NCBI GenBank assembly: GCA_014238415.1
Contig: JABABA010000005.1
Location: 1-64,000, forward strand
DNA from: Planctomycetota bacterium
GTDB taxonomy: Bacteria; Planctomycetota; UBA1135; GCA-002686595
DNA length: 64,000 bases
Direction of reading: 5' to 3'
Both the position numbers and the translations under genes were made by a program. The notes under the pieces are model-generated. The model saw only the letters and a program-made list of their open reading frames with translations, was not told the DNA's origin and did not search any database. Shown in pieces: positions 9,063 through 19,213 of the stretch. Position 1 is the first letter of the stretch. Every line of letters begins with the position of its first letter.

Positions 9063-10445
9063 TCAGCTCGGAATACTGTAGACGTTGCTGGCACCTGAAA
9101 GTTCTGCGGCGGCAACCTCTTGCACCTTGCGCAGAATCATGGGATCGCTGCTGTCTGCGAAAACATAGAACTTCCACAGATCCCTGTAGGCCCGGGAGAG
9201 ATCATTCAGGCGCGGCACGCGATCAGCATAGGCCGCAAGGGGCTCAACGGAGTCGGCCCCTGGCCAGAGCACATGGATACGGGCTTCCTTGAGTTGCATG
9301 CGCTGGGCCGGACAATAGATGATGATCTTGACCTGCTGGCCGGTTGCAAAGTGCACGAGTTCAGCGATCCGTGCTTCGGTCTCAATACGCCGGGCGGCGC
9401 CACCTGAGGCAAAGAAGCGAGTGGTCAGCTCTTCCTGGGCCTGCTCGTTTTCGTAGCGCGGAAAGACACAGGCCCGTTTGTAGAGCTTGCGCTGGCGGTA
9501 GCGTTGGACGAGATCCGAGACTGTCAGTGCCAGGTCCTGATCCTGAGATCTGCCGCTGGCTTGCAAGAGAGACTCCAACAGGGACTCATCTGTGCAGTCA
9601 TAGAGATCCTCCTCGCTCAGGACCTGGGCCCGTACGCAAAGTTCCACGGCACGGGCTACCAGGGCTCCTGCCGCGACTTTGGCGTGATGGTAGTAGACGC
9701 GTTCACTGAAGGTGTAGCGCGAGTCGAGCAAGCGCACGATCTCGCTCAAGATATCCTCACGCAACAGGTCGCGTTTGGCGAGGTCGATGTAGAGGTTCCC
9801 AGTGGTCCGGTCTACCTTGAAATAACTGGCCACGCGCTCGTCCACAGCGACCTTGAGGCCGGTGAAGTAGGCGTCACGGGCAAGATAATCCAAAATATCA
9901 GCAGCGATTGTCCCGCCGATCATTTGACCCCAGTAGGCGGGGACATCGTCTCGGCCGGGGGTGCCGGGCCTGGTCAAGACGCTGATGATCTGGTCATGCA
10001 GGCCGAGGTCGCGCAGTACGCGACCAAGGGCACGGGAGGGAGCGAACATGCGCTCGTAGCGATAGGCTGAGTCATGCCGCTCAAAGAGACCATCTTGATC
10101 TTCAAGACTGTGGCCGTGGGGAACGTGGGTCACATCATGCAAGAGGGCCGCGACACGGATCACCCTGGTCTCCTCCTCACTGACCGGAAGCGTGCCTGCA
10201 GGGTCCAATTGAAAGGACATGTTGACCGAATCAATCAACTTCTGGGCCATATGCACCGTGCCGATCGAGTGCTCAAAACGCGTGTGTACCGCCCCGGGAA
10301 ACACCAGATAGGCTGCCCCCAACTGACGAATGCCACGCAGGCGCTGCATCTCCTGCGTATCAAGCAGCCGCAATTCCTCGTGGGTCAGGTAGATGTCACC
10401 ATGCACGGGATCGCGCAGGACCGAGAAACGCTGGGAAGGGGCCAC
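9063..10445 (-). CDS. HD-domain phosphohydrolase (dGTPase-like, COG1078)
   Basis: A 460-residue protein opening with FSVLRDPVHGDI, the hallmark of the COG1078 HD superfamily. Metal-binding residues appear in TRFEHSIGT and LLHDVTHVPHGHS (the HD pair). The domain extends through YLARDAYFTGL, as in dGTPase-like and SAMHD1-like enzymes. Family members hydrolyse deoxynucleoside triphosphates or act on unidentified nucleotides. The start ATG (MAPSQRF) places the conserved motif at the N-terminus as usual. No operon partner is evident. Confidence 0.85.
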   Translation of the reverse strand: MAPSQRFSVLRDPVHGDIYLTHEELRLLDTQEMQRLRGIRQLGAAYLVFPGAVHTRFEHSIGTVHMAQKLIDSVNMSFQLDPAGTLPVSEEETRVIRVAALLHDVTHVPHGHSLEDQDGLFERHDSAYRYERMFAPSRALGRVLRDLGLHDQIISVLTRPGTPGRDDVPAYWGQMIGGTIAADILDYLARDAYFTGLKVAVDERVASYFKVDRTTGNLYIDLAKRDLLREDILSEIVRLLDSRYTFSERVYYHHAKVAAGALVARAVELCVRAQVLSEEDLYDCTDESLLESLLQASGRSQDQDLALTVSDLVQRYRQRKLYKRACVFPRYENEQAQEELTTRFFASGGAARRIETEARIAELVHFATGQQVKIIIYCPAQRMQLKEARIHVLWPGADSVEPLAAYADRVPRLNDLSRAYRDLWKFYVFADSSDPMILRKVQEVAAAELSGASNVYSIPS

Positions 10446-10553
10446 GGGAAGAGAGGATACGCGATCAGGGGCCGGGGCAGGTTGTTGGAACGAGGGTGCA
10501 GGGAATGGACCAGGTAGCGCATTCGCGGCTTCACCAGGATCCGACCGAACAGA

Positions 10554-11714
10554 TCAGAAGCTCATCCCGAGCCAGATCCAGGTCTTGGTCACGTCGGAGC
10601 CAAACTCATCCGCCGAATAGTCCGCATACTTGACCCCGACCTTCGCGCCAGAATCGCATGTGTGGACCACGCTGACGTCAACCTCTTCCCCGTAGTCGCT
10701 TGAGAGTTCATCAGCCTCGAAATCGTGCAAGGCGATACTCGCGGCCCAGGAACCCTGCTCCCAGCCAAGATCGATGCTCAGGTCTTTCAGGCCGGAAACC
10801 GGGGTAACGAGAAACTGATCCGCGAGCCCGTTCCAGGCGTGCAGAGTCGCCAACGGCGCTTGTACGCTCGCGATGCCGTCGCCACCGAGGACCTCATAGG
10901 AAATGCCTGCGTGCCAAGGGCCCTTGCCCATACCCACATCCGCCAGGAGGTAGGACTCGGACAATTCAACAGTACTGTCGCCGGAATCGCTCTGTTGGGC
11001 AAACTCAAGCCGCCAGTCGATGTCTATGGAGGTGCCATACCTGGCATTCAAGTACCCCCCCGTGGTAGTTGTTGAAGCGTCCGGAGTATCGTCAAAGTCG
11101 ATGTCGTAGACATAGGCACCAAAGTGGATGTGATCGGTCACATCACCAGTGACATCAAACAGCAATGAATTCATTTCACGGTCAGTGCCAAGGACGGTGT
11201 TGGCGTTTTCGATCCCTGCCAGGAATACGTTGACACCGCCGAAGCTGCCGCTCAAAGACAGAGCATCGTAGGTCTGTTCGTTCTGGCGCCAACCCACGTT
11301 GCTGATCCAACGCAGATTCCCGCGCTTGATGCGCTGACGCCCAAGGCTGAGAGTCTGGTCGTCATCCAGGGAATAATCCAGATGCACTCGGTTGACCTCG
11401 GTGGATTTGCTATCAGCAATCCCGCCTGCAGCTTCGTTGTGAGAAAACCCAAAGAGGCTTACATCTTCGAACTCAACCAGGCCTGTGAAGCCACTGAACG
11501 GTGCCGACTTGTAGCCCAAGACCGTACGCAGGGTGCTGAGACTCGTTGTCGCATTGGTCTCCACAAGCTCATACCTCCAACGCAGGTTGAGCCAGGCCTC
11601 GCCATCAGATACCGCCGCATGCAAGGCGCATTCTCCAGGAGTCATCAGAGCTTCATCGTCCTGGGGCAACGAAGGAACAGAAAAAGAGACCAGAGAGAGT
11701 GCAGTGATGATCAT
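10554..11714 (-). CDS. Outer-membrane beta-barrel protein (alginate-export/porin-like)
   Basis: About 386 residues with a short signal peptide (MIITALSLVSFSVPSLPQ), then alternating amphipathic strands ending in Phe (WIWLGMSF), as in outer-membrane barrels. Segments such as LNLRWRYELVET, LGRQRIKRGNLRW and GGYLNARYG resemble the alginate-export / AlgE-like porin family. The start was moved from 11843 to the ATG at 11714, which has AGGA upstream and directly precedes the signal peptide. Its transported compound is unknown. Confidence 0.72.
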   Translation of the reverse strand: MIITALSLVSFSVPSLPQDDEALMTPGECALHAAVSDGEAWLNLRWRYELVETNATTSLSTLRTVLGYKSAPFSGFTGLVEFEDVSLFGFSHNEAAGGIADSKSTEVNRVHLDYSLDDDQTLSLGRQRIKRGNLRWISNVGWRQNEQTYDALSLSGSFGGVNVFLAGIENANTVLGTDREMNSLLFDVTGDVTDHIHFGAYVYDIDFDDTPDASTTTTGGYLNARYGTSIDIDWRLEFAQQSDSGDSTVELSESYLLADVGMGKGPWHAGISYEVLGGDGIASVQAPLATLHAWNGLADQFLVTPVSGLKDLSIDLGWEQGSWAASIALHDFEADELSSDYGEEVDVSVVHTCDSGAKVGVKYADYSADEFGSDVTKTWIWLGMSF

Positions 11715-11830
11715 GGTGAAGTCCTGGTAGCAGGGGTGAGCGGACATTGTGACCAAAGGCGCCACGCCCATCAAAACTGGATCCAGAACAACCATGAACC
11801 CGATCCAGTAAGACCAGGCGGCACAAGAAG

Positions 11831-11857
11831 AGGCGGACCCCAAACTGGGGTCCGCCT
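11831..11857 (-). terminator. Terminator hairpin of the subtilisin gene
   Basis: AGGCGGACCCC and its exact complement GGGGTCCGCCT form an 11-bp perfect stem around a 5-base loop. On the minus strand it lies about 57 bases after the subtilisin stop and is followed by CTTCTTGTG, a weakly T-rich tail. It sits between two genes of the same strand and upstream of the outer-membrane gene start. Confidence 0.65.
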
Positions 11858-11913
11858 CATATTCCTAACCCTGTCTGAAGCCCGAAGGGCCCCAGAGAGT
11901 CAACTCCGCCAGA

Positions 11914-14460
11914 TCATGGACAGAAGGTCACGCCTAGGCCATCGGAGAAGTTGAACCCAGCGCCACCCGCAGCATTGTCACGGAACCAGAACTGGAAGTA
12001 CCAGGTCTCCCCGGCAGCCACCTGAGCCTGAGGAATGGGCGGTGCGGTATTGTCCAAGGCGTAAGTAACCGCACCGGCGGGACCAGAGTTGACCACCCCG
12101 TGGCGAATAAAGAAGCCCAAGGTGCTGTTACCCAAGCAAAGGAGTCCGTTCCCGATCAGAATCGTGTCAGTATCCGGTGACTGAATAAAGAGACCGTTCT
12201 CGCCGGTGGGCAGATCAAAGCAGGTCAGTTCAAGATCGTTGCTGAGAATTGAACTCGTACCATTCCAGCCCATCTTTGCAAAGGTACCGGTAGAGTTGCT
12301 GCCTGCAGCACAGAAGTTGGAGATGCCGCAATCGGAACAAGACTCATCGGTAATGGACAGATCATCGATAGCAGCTTCAACAATCGAGCCACTTCCCAGA
12401 TCTGAGGCCATGAAACGCAACTGCACGTTGGCGGTTGGCGTCACGATCGAAGAAACAAGGAAACTGTGCTGAATCCAGCCGCCGGAAGAGTCCGCCGAGG
12501 GTCCGACCACTTCAACCGTGCTCCAGGATCCACCACCGTTGTTGGAGATTTCGATGGTCATGGAGTCTGCGCCAGGTGAAGCGCCCGTGGTGTTGCTGTA
12601 CCAACGCCAGTAGCTCACGGTGGGATCGTTGAGGCCTGTCAGGTCGTAACTTGGCGAAACCAGGGTAGTCGTACCGCCATCAACATCGTTCTCGCCCAAG
12701 GAACCACCATTGCTCCCTTGGCCTGTGAAGTAGCACTGGACCCCCGAAGGCGAATGATCGTCCTCCGGTTGAGCAGCCGTCCCGATCGGATTGCCGCGCT
12801 CCCAGGCGCCTGTGGTGGCATCGTCGCCGGGAACACCCGTGGTCCAGCCGGAAGCCACTTCACAGTCATCGTCTGCCACAGCAACGGGAATCTGCGCAAC
12901 CGCGGACCAGGTGACTGACGGAGCCAGAGAAGGCTCATAATAAGTGGTCCCACCCGTGTCCTGGGCGCCCACATAGAACTGCACCGTCGAGCCGCAGGGG
13001 GCCGCCGGGAATGTCGCCAGATAGTGGTTTGGAGAGAGTTGAACGATCGGTGCGGGTGAGAAACCCGAACCAGTGCTCATCCAGAATTCCCCTGTGCCGG
13101 GAGCGGGAACCGATGTGCCCGCGCTGACCTGGAACTCAAGCTCGTCTCCGCCAGCAGGATCCAGGAAACTCGGCAGGGTGCTGAGAACCTCGATCGTCAC
13201 CGGACGCAGAGCGTCTTCCATAGCCTTTCTCAGGTTGATGCGACCGTGGCCGTACTCGTTATCGATGCCAACGGATCCAAGGTCGTCACAGCTGGCGCGC
13301 AACAGATCTTCCACCTGCTGGGGAGTCAAGGAGGGATCTGCACTCCAGATCATGCCACACATCCCGGCAGTGATCGGGCAGGAGAAGCTCGTTCCGCTGA
13401 CGGAAGCATAGTCACTGGAGTTGCCAGAGTCCGTGGTCAGGATCCCCGAGCCGGGGGCCATCAAGTCGACAAAGGGTCCATAATTCGAAAAGCTTGAGCG
13501 CAAATCGTTGGATGAAGTTGCCCCAACCACGATCACGCTGTCATCGCGGTCACCGCTCATGCTCTGGTTGCTGTTGCCAGCAGCCCAGATCAAGAGGGAA
13601 CCAAGAGTACGAATGTAGGCTCCCGTTGATTCAACGCTGCCGGACTGGACGCCGCTGTAGCTGACGCTGGACACGCGATCGCCCGCTTCGGCGCCCGTAC
13701 GCGCCGCAAGGGTCAGGTTTGAGAGGGAAGCACCGCCACCAGGATCGTCAGTCACACGCATCATGCGGTGGCCCAGGTTCCAACCAACGCCGGAAATACC
13801 GACTCCGTTGTTGCCGTTGCCGGCTGCGGAGCCTGTACACATGGTGCCGTGGGAAGCAATCGGACTGATGTCGCCACCGGAGTTCTCCCAGGTGTTTGAC
13901 GGCGCGTGGAAGCCCTCTTCACGATGAAGTTGAAGGTCCTCGTGGCTGGTCAGGACACCCGTGTCACAGATTGCAATCACAACGCTGGGATCGCCGGTCT
14001 CAAGGTCCCAGCCGTCGCAGGACTCCATGATGTTCGACTGGTGATGCCATTGGGAGTTGAACTGGGAATCGTTGGGGCAGGCGACGGGATAGCAGATCCA
14101 GTCGGGCTCCACATACTCGAAGGCGCCGGTCGCCATCAACGCCCGCGCTGCATCGTTCTCGCGCGTCCCAGGGCCCAGAGTGATCAGGAACTCATCGGTG
14201 GCATCCACATAGGTGTTGACCTCGAAGGTCAACAGATGGCTGAGAGCCTCATCGCGCAGGTCGCGGGCCTGGGCCTGATCCAGGCCACGGGCAAGGGCAT
14301 CTGCTGCTTGCACCGGACGAGCGCAGAGAACACCGGAAAACTCAAGCAGACCAGGCTGTTCCACGAAGGGCTCAAAGCCGTCTCGGTCATTGTCTTGGGC
14401 CAGAAGGGAGGGAGAAAAAACCGTAGCCACAAGGACCAGAACGGGGAAAATTGAGCGCAT
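11914..14460 (-). CDS. Secreted subtilisin-like (S8) serine protease
   Basis: An 848-residue exported protease. The signal peptide is MRSIFPVLVLVATVFSPSLLAQ. An inhibitor-like prodomain (about 25-125) precedes the S8 domain with catalytic D166 (CDTGVL), H204 (SHGTMC) and S358 (SGTSFSCP). After it come a short Ig-like segment, a jellyroll/MAM-like domain (about 540-700), a Cys-containing linker and a C-terminal domain of about 150 residues ending NFSDGLGVTFCP. That last domain recurs in secreted planctomycete proteins. I moved the start from 14565 to 14460, where AAGAAAG precedes the ATG and the signal peptide begins. Confidence 0.88.
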   Translation of the reverse strand: MRSIFPVLVLVATVFSPSLLAQDNDRDGFEPFVEQPGLLEFSGVLCARPVQAADALARGLDQAQARDLRDEALSHLLTFEVNTYVDATDEFLITLGPGTRENDAARALMATGAFEYVEPDWICYPVACPNDSQFNSQWHHQSNIMESCDGWDLETGDPSVVIAICDTGVLTSHEDLQLHREEGFHAPSNTWENSGGDISPIASHGTMCTGSAAGNGNNGVGISGVGWNLGHRMMRVTDDPGGGASLSNLTLAARTGAEAGDRVSSVSYSGVQSGSVESTGAYIRTLGSLLIWAAGNSNQSMSGDRDDSVIVVGATSSNDLRSSFSNYGPFVDLMAPGSGILTTDSGNSSDYASVSGTSFSCPITAGMCGMIWSADPSLTPQQVEDLLRASCDDLGSVGIDNEYGHGRINLRKAMEDALRPVTIEVLSTLPSFLDPAGGDELEFQVSAGTSVPAPGTGEFWMSTGSGFSPAPIVQLSPNHYLATFPAAPCGSTVQFYVGAQDTGGTTYYEPSLAPSVTWSAVAQIPVAVADDDCEVASGWTTGVPGDDATTGAWERGNPIGTAAQPEDDHSPSGVQCYFTGQGSNGGSLGENDVDGGTTTLVSPSYDLTGLNDPTVSYWRWYSNTTGASPGADSMTIEISNNGGGSWSTVEVVGPSADSSGGWIQHSFLVSSIVTPTANVQLRFMASDLGSGSIVEAAIDDLSITDESCSDCGISNFCAAGSNSTGTFAKMGWNGTSSILSNDLELTCFDLPTGENGLFIQSPDTDTILIGNGLLCLGNSTLGFFIRHGVVNSGPAGAVTYALDNTAPPIPQAQVAAGETWYFQFWFRDNAAGGAGFNFSDGLGVTFCP

Positions 14461-14763
14461 CTTTCTTGGGTTGAGGGAGGAACTGAGGAATCGAGAATGC
14501 GAAGAACGCACCCAGGGTCCATTGGGACCCTCCAGGATGACTGAAAGTTCCCTTCTGTGGCACATCTAGTCGAGGTCCGCCCTTGCCCGGACATGAACTG
14601 GACCCTTCCAGGGGCTCTCCGGCTGGCTTGCCTCTAATGATCCACACTGCCCCTCCGTCGTGCTCAAGGACTCGCTTTGTGACCCGAACCCAACCCCAAC
14701 CGCTCTCCAAGGGGCAGGAATGCGGATTTCCAATGCCCAAGGGGACCAGTACCATGTACTCCC
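14461..14763. other. Divergent intergenic region between protease and formate dehydrogenase
   Basis: This stretch of about 300 bp separates two divergent genes and should hold both promoters. No coding signal was found. Immediately before the formate dehydrogenase start lies AGTAC-CAT-GTACT (14748-14760), a short inverted repeat where a ribosome binding site would be expected. I could not identify a convincing -35/-10 or sigma-54 promoter by eye. Confidence 0.4.
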
Positions 14764-16344
14764 GTGTCTGCCCCCACCGATCCCCACAGCACCATTCCCG
14801 ACCGCCTGGCGAACGCTGGAGGTTTGAAGAAAGGTGTCGCCCGTGAGCTATCTAGAGACACGGGTCTGCACGAGGCCGATATCTATGGGGTCGGCAGCTT
14901 CTATCACCTGCTTGCTCGGCCCGAGAAACGGGTACGGGTTTGCGGCGGGCTCTCTTGCCAATTGGCTGGCTCACGAGAAATCCTGAGCGCCTGCCAGGCT
15001 GCGGGACTGCCCACGGAAGAGATCTCGTGCCTCGCAGCCTGCGATCGGCCACCGGCTGTGCTGCGGGACCGACGCACGTTGCCCATGGTCACGATCCAAG
15101 ATGCCGAACGCAGCGGCGGCAAGGTGGAAGACCTTCGCTCCAACGGAAGCGAATCCGTTTGGTGTGGAACCATAGGGCCCCAGGAGGCGGATGCAGAAAC
15201 CCTGTGCTTGAACCTGTCCGCTGAGCCCGACTGGAGCGCATCAGCCTTCAATGCAGCGAGCACCATGGAAACTTCAGCCCTGCTCGACTTGATCGAAGAG
15301 AGCGGACTCCAAGGGCGTGGCGGAGCAGGGTTTCCAGCGCACATCAAGTGGCGCGCCGTTGCCGATCAAGCAGAAAAAGAACGTTACGTCGTGCTCAATG
15401 CAGATGAAGGGGAACCAGGAACCTTCAAGGACCGAGAAATCCTGCTGCGCCGTCCAGATCTCGTCCTGGAGGGGTTAGCGATCGCGGCAGCAGCCACGGG
15501 CTCAAGCGAGGTCTACCTCTACTTGCGTGGGGAATTCGAAGTACCCGGAGGCGTGTTGGCTGAAGCCATCCAAGCGACCACAGAAGCTGGACGCTTCCCG
15601 GGGATCACTTTTCACATGCATGCGGGCCAAGGCGCATACATCTGCGGCGAAGAAACTGCCATGCTGGAAGCACTTGAAGGTAAACGCGGCATGCCTCGCC
15701 TCAAGCCCCCCTTCCCAGTAGAGATTGGCCTGTGGAACAAGCCGACATTGATCCACAACGTCGAGACGATTGCTTGCATCCCGGGGATCGTTCTTCAGGG
15801 CGGAACCTGGTTCAAGAATCTTGGCAGAACCGAGGCCGGGTCCAAGCTCTATTGCATCAGCGGCCATGTCCAGAACCCCGGCACCTATGAACTGCCCCTG
15901 GGAGTCTCCCTCGACGAGCTGGCGGAGGCCGCTGGTGGATATGTGGGCACCCTCAAGGCCTTCTCACCGGGAGGAGCCAGTTCTGGATTCCTGCCCGCCA
16001 GCGAACGGGGCCGCGCATTGGACTTCAAGGGCCTGGGGACGATCGGTTCCATGCTCGGGTCCGCGGGCGTAGTGGTCTTGAATGACACGATCAACATGCG
16101 CTGGGCAGCGGAAGAACAACTGCGCTTCTTCGAAGAGGAAAGCTGCGGCCAATGCGCGCCCTGTCGCATCGGCACCCACTACCTGCATGCTGCGGTCAAG
16201 GGAGGCGAAGAGAAATCTCTGGGCCTGACCCACGTGGCGGATGTGGCCTGGCAGATGAACGAGGGTTCGATTTGCGGCCTGGGTCAAGCAGCGGCCCTGC
16301 CATTGACCAGCGCGCTCCAATACTTCCCTGAGGATTTTGCATGA
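14764..16344 (+). CDS. NAD-dependent formate dehydrogenase, fused NuoE-NuoF-like diaphorase subunit
   Basis: A 526-residue fusion. Residues about 1-115 form a NuoE/FdsG-like thioredoxin-fold 2Fe-2S domain with Cys pairs in VCGGLSC and CLAAC. The rest is NuoF/FdsB-like: FMN/NADH motif GRGGAGFP, ICGEETAMLEALEGKRG, and the 4Fe-4S ligands CGQCAPC plus a later Cys in SICGLG. It should accept electrons from the catalytic subunit and reduce NAD+ (or run in reverse). It begins with GTG and no clear Shine-Dalgarno, so an earlier start is possible. Its stop overlaps the start of the catalytic subunit gene by ATGA (16341-16344), so the pair is coupled. Confidence 0.88.
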   Translation: MSAPTDPHSTIPDRLANAGGLKKGVARELSRDTGLHEADIYGVGSFYHLLARPEKRVRVCGGLSCQLAGSREILSACQAAGLPTEEISCLAACDRPPAVLRDRRTLPMVTIQDAERSGGKVEDLRSNGSESVWCGTIGPQEADAETLCLNLSAEPDWSASAFNAASTMETSALLDLIEESGLQGRGGAGFPAHIKWRAVADQAEKERYVVLNADEGEPGTFKDREILLRRPDLVLEGLAIAAAATGSSEVYLYLRGEFEVPGGVLAEAIQATTEAGRFPGITFHMHAGQGAYICGEETAMLEALEGKRGMPRLKPPFPVEIGLWNKPTLIHNVETIACIPGIVLQGGTWFKNLGRTEAGSKLYCISGHVQNPGTYELPLGVSLDELAEAAGGYVGTLKAFSPGGASSGFLPASERGRALDFKGLGTIGSMLGSAGVVVLNDTINMRWAAEEQLRFFEEESCGQCAPCRIGTHYLHAAVKGGEEKSLGLTHVADVAWQMNEGSICGLGQAAALPLTSALQYFPEDFA

Positions 16345-19145
16345 GTGCCATGAAACAGACACTCGTGCTCGATGGACGCAAGGTCGAACTGCAACAAGGG
16401 GACACTATTCTTGATGCGGCCTCCCGGGCGAACACATCGATTCCCACCCTTTGCCATGACCCGCGCCTCAAACCCGTAGGCGCTTGCCGCACCTGCCTGA
16501 TCGAAGTTGAAGGCTCACGCCGCTTGCTCCCAGCCTGTGCCACGCCAGCTACAGAGGGCATGGTCATTCACACCAAGAACGAGCGGGTGGACCGCCACCG
16601 AAGAACTCTGCTGGGGCTTTACTTGACCGATCACAACCAGGATCGGCATTACGGCCTTGGAGGTGCCCCCAACCAACTCGTCGCCATGGCGCACGAAGTT
16701 GGGGCCCCCACGGACTGGGGTCAATTGCCCTCAAAAAGAAAGGCCAGCACCGAGGACGACAACCCCTACATCCTGTTCGATCCTGAACAGTGCATCGCCT
16801 GCGCTCGCTGCACGCGCTACTGTGATGAAGTGGAATCAGTCAGCGCGATCACCCTGGCGGGTCGTGGAAGCGAGACGACCATTTCCACCAACGACGGGCT
16901 GTCCCTGCTCGACACCACTTGCGAGATGTGCGGAGGCTGCATCGACACCTGCCCTACGGGGGCCATGACCGAGCGCAAGGTCGCCGAAATGGATGCGCCA
17001 CCGGAACGAGACCTGAAAAAGGTCCGCAGCACCTGCAACTTCTGCGGAGTCGGCTGTCAATTGGACATGCATGTTGACGAAGCGGCCAACGAAGGGCGAG
17101 GCCAGATCATCAAGATCACCAGTCCTCCAGTAGGGACCACTACCAATGACGGCAATCTGTGCGTCAAGGGGCGCTTTGCCTATGACTTCGTCGACCACAA
17201 TGAACGCCTGACAACGCCCTTGATCCGGGACAAGGCGGGTGTCTTGCAGCCCGCCACGTGGGAAGAGGCCCTGGCCGCCACGAGCCTGGGTCTTGCGGGA
17301 GTCTCCGAACGCCACGGCAAGAATTCCCTCGCATTCGTCAGTTCTTCGCGCTGCACAATGGAGGAAAACTATCTGGTGCAGAAGCTCGCGCGCCAGGTCT
17401 ATGGAACCAACAATGTGCACCAGTGTGCCGCAACATGACACGCCCCCACTGTGGCCGGTCTGGTCGCGACTTTTGGTGCAGGCGCCATGACAAATTCGAT
17501 CAGAGAAATCCGTGAAGCGGACTTCTTGCTTGTGATCGGCAGCAACACTAGCGAAGCCCACCCGATCATCGCGATGGAAATGAAGCGCGCCGTGCGTCGG
17601 GGAGCAACCTTGGTAGTTGTGGATCCGCGCGCAGTCTGGATGACCACCATTGCCGAGCACCACCTGCAGATCACACCGGGAAGCGATGTGTGGCTCCTGA
17701 ATTCAATGGCCCAGGTAATCATCGCTGAGGGTCTGGTGGCAGAAGAGTTTGTTGCGGAACAGACCGAGAACTTCGAGGCGGTCCAAGCTGCGGTGAAGGA
17801 CTACACTCCTGAAAAAGCAGAAGCATTTACCGGCGTTGCTCCAGATCTACTGCGCAAGATCGCGCGCCAGTATGCGCAAACCGCCAAGGCTGGTATCTAC
17901 TACACCTTGGGCATCACCGAACACAGTCATGGCACGGACAATGTCTATGCCCTCGCGAATCTGGTGCTGATGACAGGACATCTGGGGCAACGCGCCAGTG
18001 GAATGAATCCTCTAAGGGGGCAGAACAACGTACAAGGAGCCAACGATGCTGGTGCAACGCCGATGTACTATCCGGGTTACCAGCGTGTGGACGATCCAGA
18101 AGTCCAAGCACGATATGAGAGGGCCTGGGGCCGCGAATTGGATCCAAAACCAGGACTCAACCTCAATGAAATGATGCTGACCATGGGAGAAGGCATCAAA
18201 GGCATTTTTGTGATGGGCGAAGACATTGTGCTTTCGGAGCCCAACGCAAACCACCTGGAAGAAGCCTTGGCCGGAGTCGAGTTCATTGCCATTCAGGAAC
18301 CCTTCCCCAACGAGACCATGCGCTTTGCCAATGTGGTCTTGCCCAGCACTGTCTTTGCAGAAAAGGACGGGGTATTTACCAACTCCGAGCGACGGGTGCA
18401 ACGCGTGCGCCAAGCGGTAAAACCCCCGGGAGAGGCACGCCAGGACTGGCGCATCCTCTGCGAGATAGCCCGCGCCGCAGGCATCGACTGGGACTACGAC
18501 AGCCCTGCAAAAATCTACGACGAGATGGCTTCCCTGGCCCCCAATTTCAGTGGTATCAGCCACAATCGCCTGGATGACCTGCAAGCTGATGGCATGACCG
18601 GCCTCCAGTGGCCCTGCCCCACTAGTGATCACCCGGGGACGGTCTACCTCCATAGTGACGGAGTCATGCGGGGCAAGGGACTCTTTCAGGCCGTCAGCTA
18701 CCGGCCCCCCATGGAGGTGCCCGACGAGGACTATGGCCTGTTCCTGTCCACAGGGCGCACGCTTTACCACTACAACGCGGCAACGCAGACCCGACGCGAA
18801 ACCGGGCCCGTGGCCAAGCACCCAGAAGCATTTGTGGAGATTCATCCACGCGACGCCCAGCAACGGGGCATCGAAGCGGGCGACCGTGTGCGCGTCAGCA
18901 CCCGACGCGGTCACATCGATGTAGTCGCTATCGTCTCACGCCAGGTACGTCCCGGCTGCATTTGGACACCCCTGCACTATGCGGAAGCGCGCGCCAACCT
19001 CCTGACCAATGACGAAGGGGACCCGGTCACCGGCACGGCCGAATTCAAAGTCTGCGCGGCCGAAGTCACACGCCTGGGCGAAGGGCCGGAACTGGCGACA
19101 ACCTTCCGCGGCAATTACTACAGCACTGCCGGGCCCGGGGCCTGA
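16341..19145 (+). CDS. Formate dehydrogenase catalytic subunit, selenoprotein (Sec366)
   Basis: A 934-residue molybdenum/tungsten enzyme if the in-frame TGA at 17436-17438 is read as selenocysteine. Upstream it has a NuoG-like 2Fe-2S domain (CHDPRLKPVGACRTC), two 4Fe-4S clusters (CIACARC at about 151, CEMCGGC at about 194) and the CNFCGVGC cluster at about 232. The TGA falls in NNVHQCAAT-U-HAPTVAGL, exactly where E. coli FdhF has its catalytic Sec (ARVUHGP). The same frame then continues through the bis-MGD domains to the C-terminal molybdopterin-binding domain. Without read-through the protein would stop at 365 residues. It forms a soluble NAD-linked enzyme with the upstream NuoE-NuoF subunit. 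Confidence 0.93.
17436..17468 (+). promoter_or_regulatory. SECIS-like element of formate dehydrogenase
   Basis: The TGA codon (17436-17438) is followed by a hairpin. The 5' arm TGTGGCC (17450-17456) pairs with GGTCGCG (17462-17468), counting G-U pairs, around the loop GGTCT (17457-17461). The GGUCU loop and the 18 bases between UGA and loop are the same as in E. coli fdhF, where this loop binds SelB. It therefore directs selenocysteine insertion. Confidence 0.85.
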
Positions 19146-19213
19146 AGCGCAGGCGTTGCACTTCGATCCAGGCGACATCCCCGCCCGCCGAATGCCCGGA
19201 TCAGGGTTCGGAA

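Noticed and set aside
17436..17438. Stop codon splitting formate dehydrogenase into two genes or a pseudogene
   Set aside because: The TGA is at the catalytic Sec position, the frame is preserved on both sides and a canonical SECIS hairpin follows, so read-through as selenocysteine explains it better.
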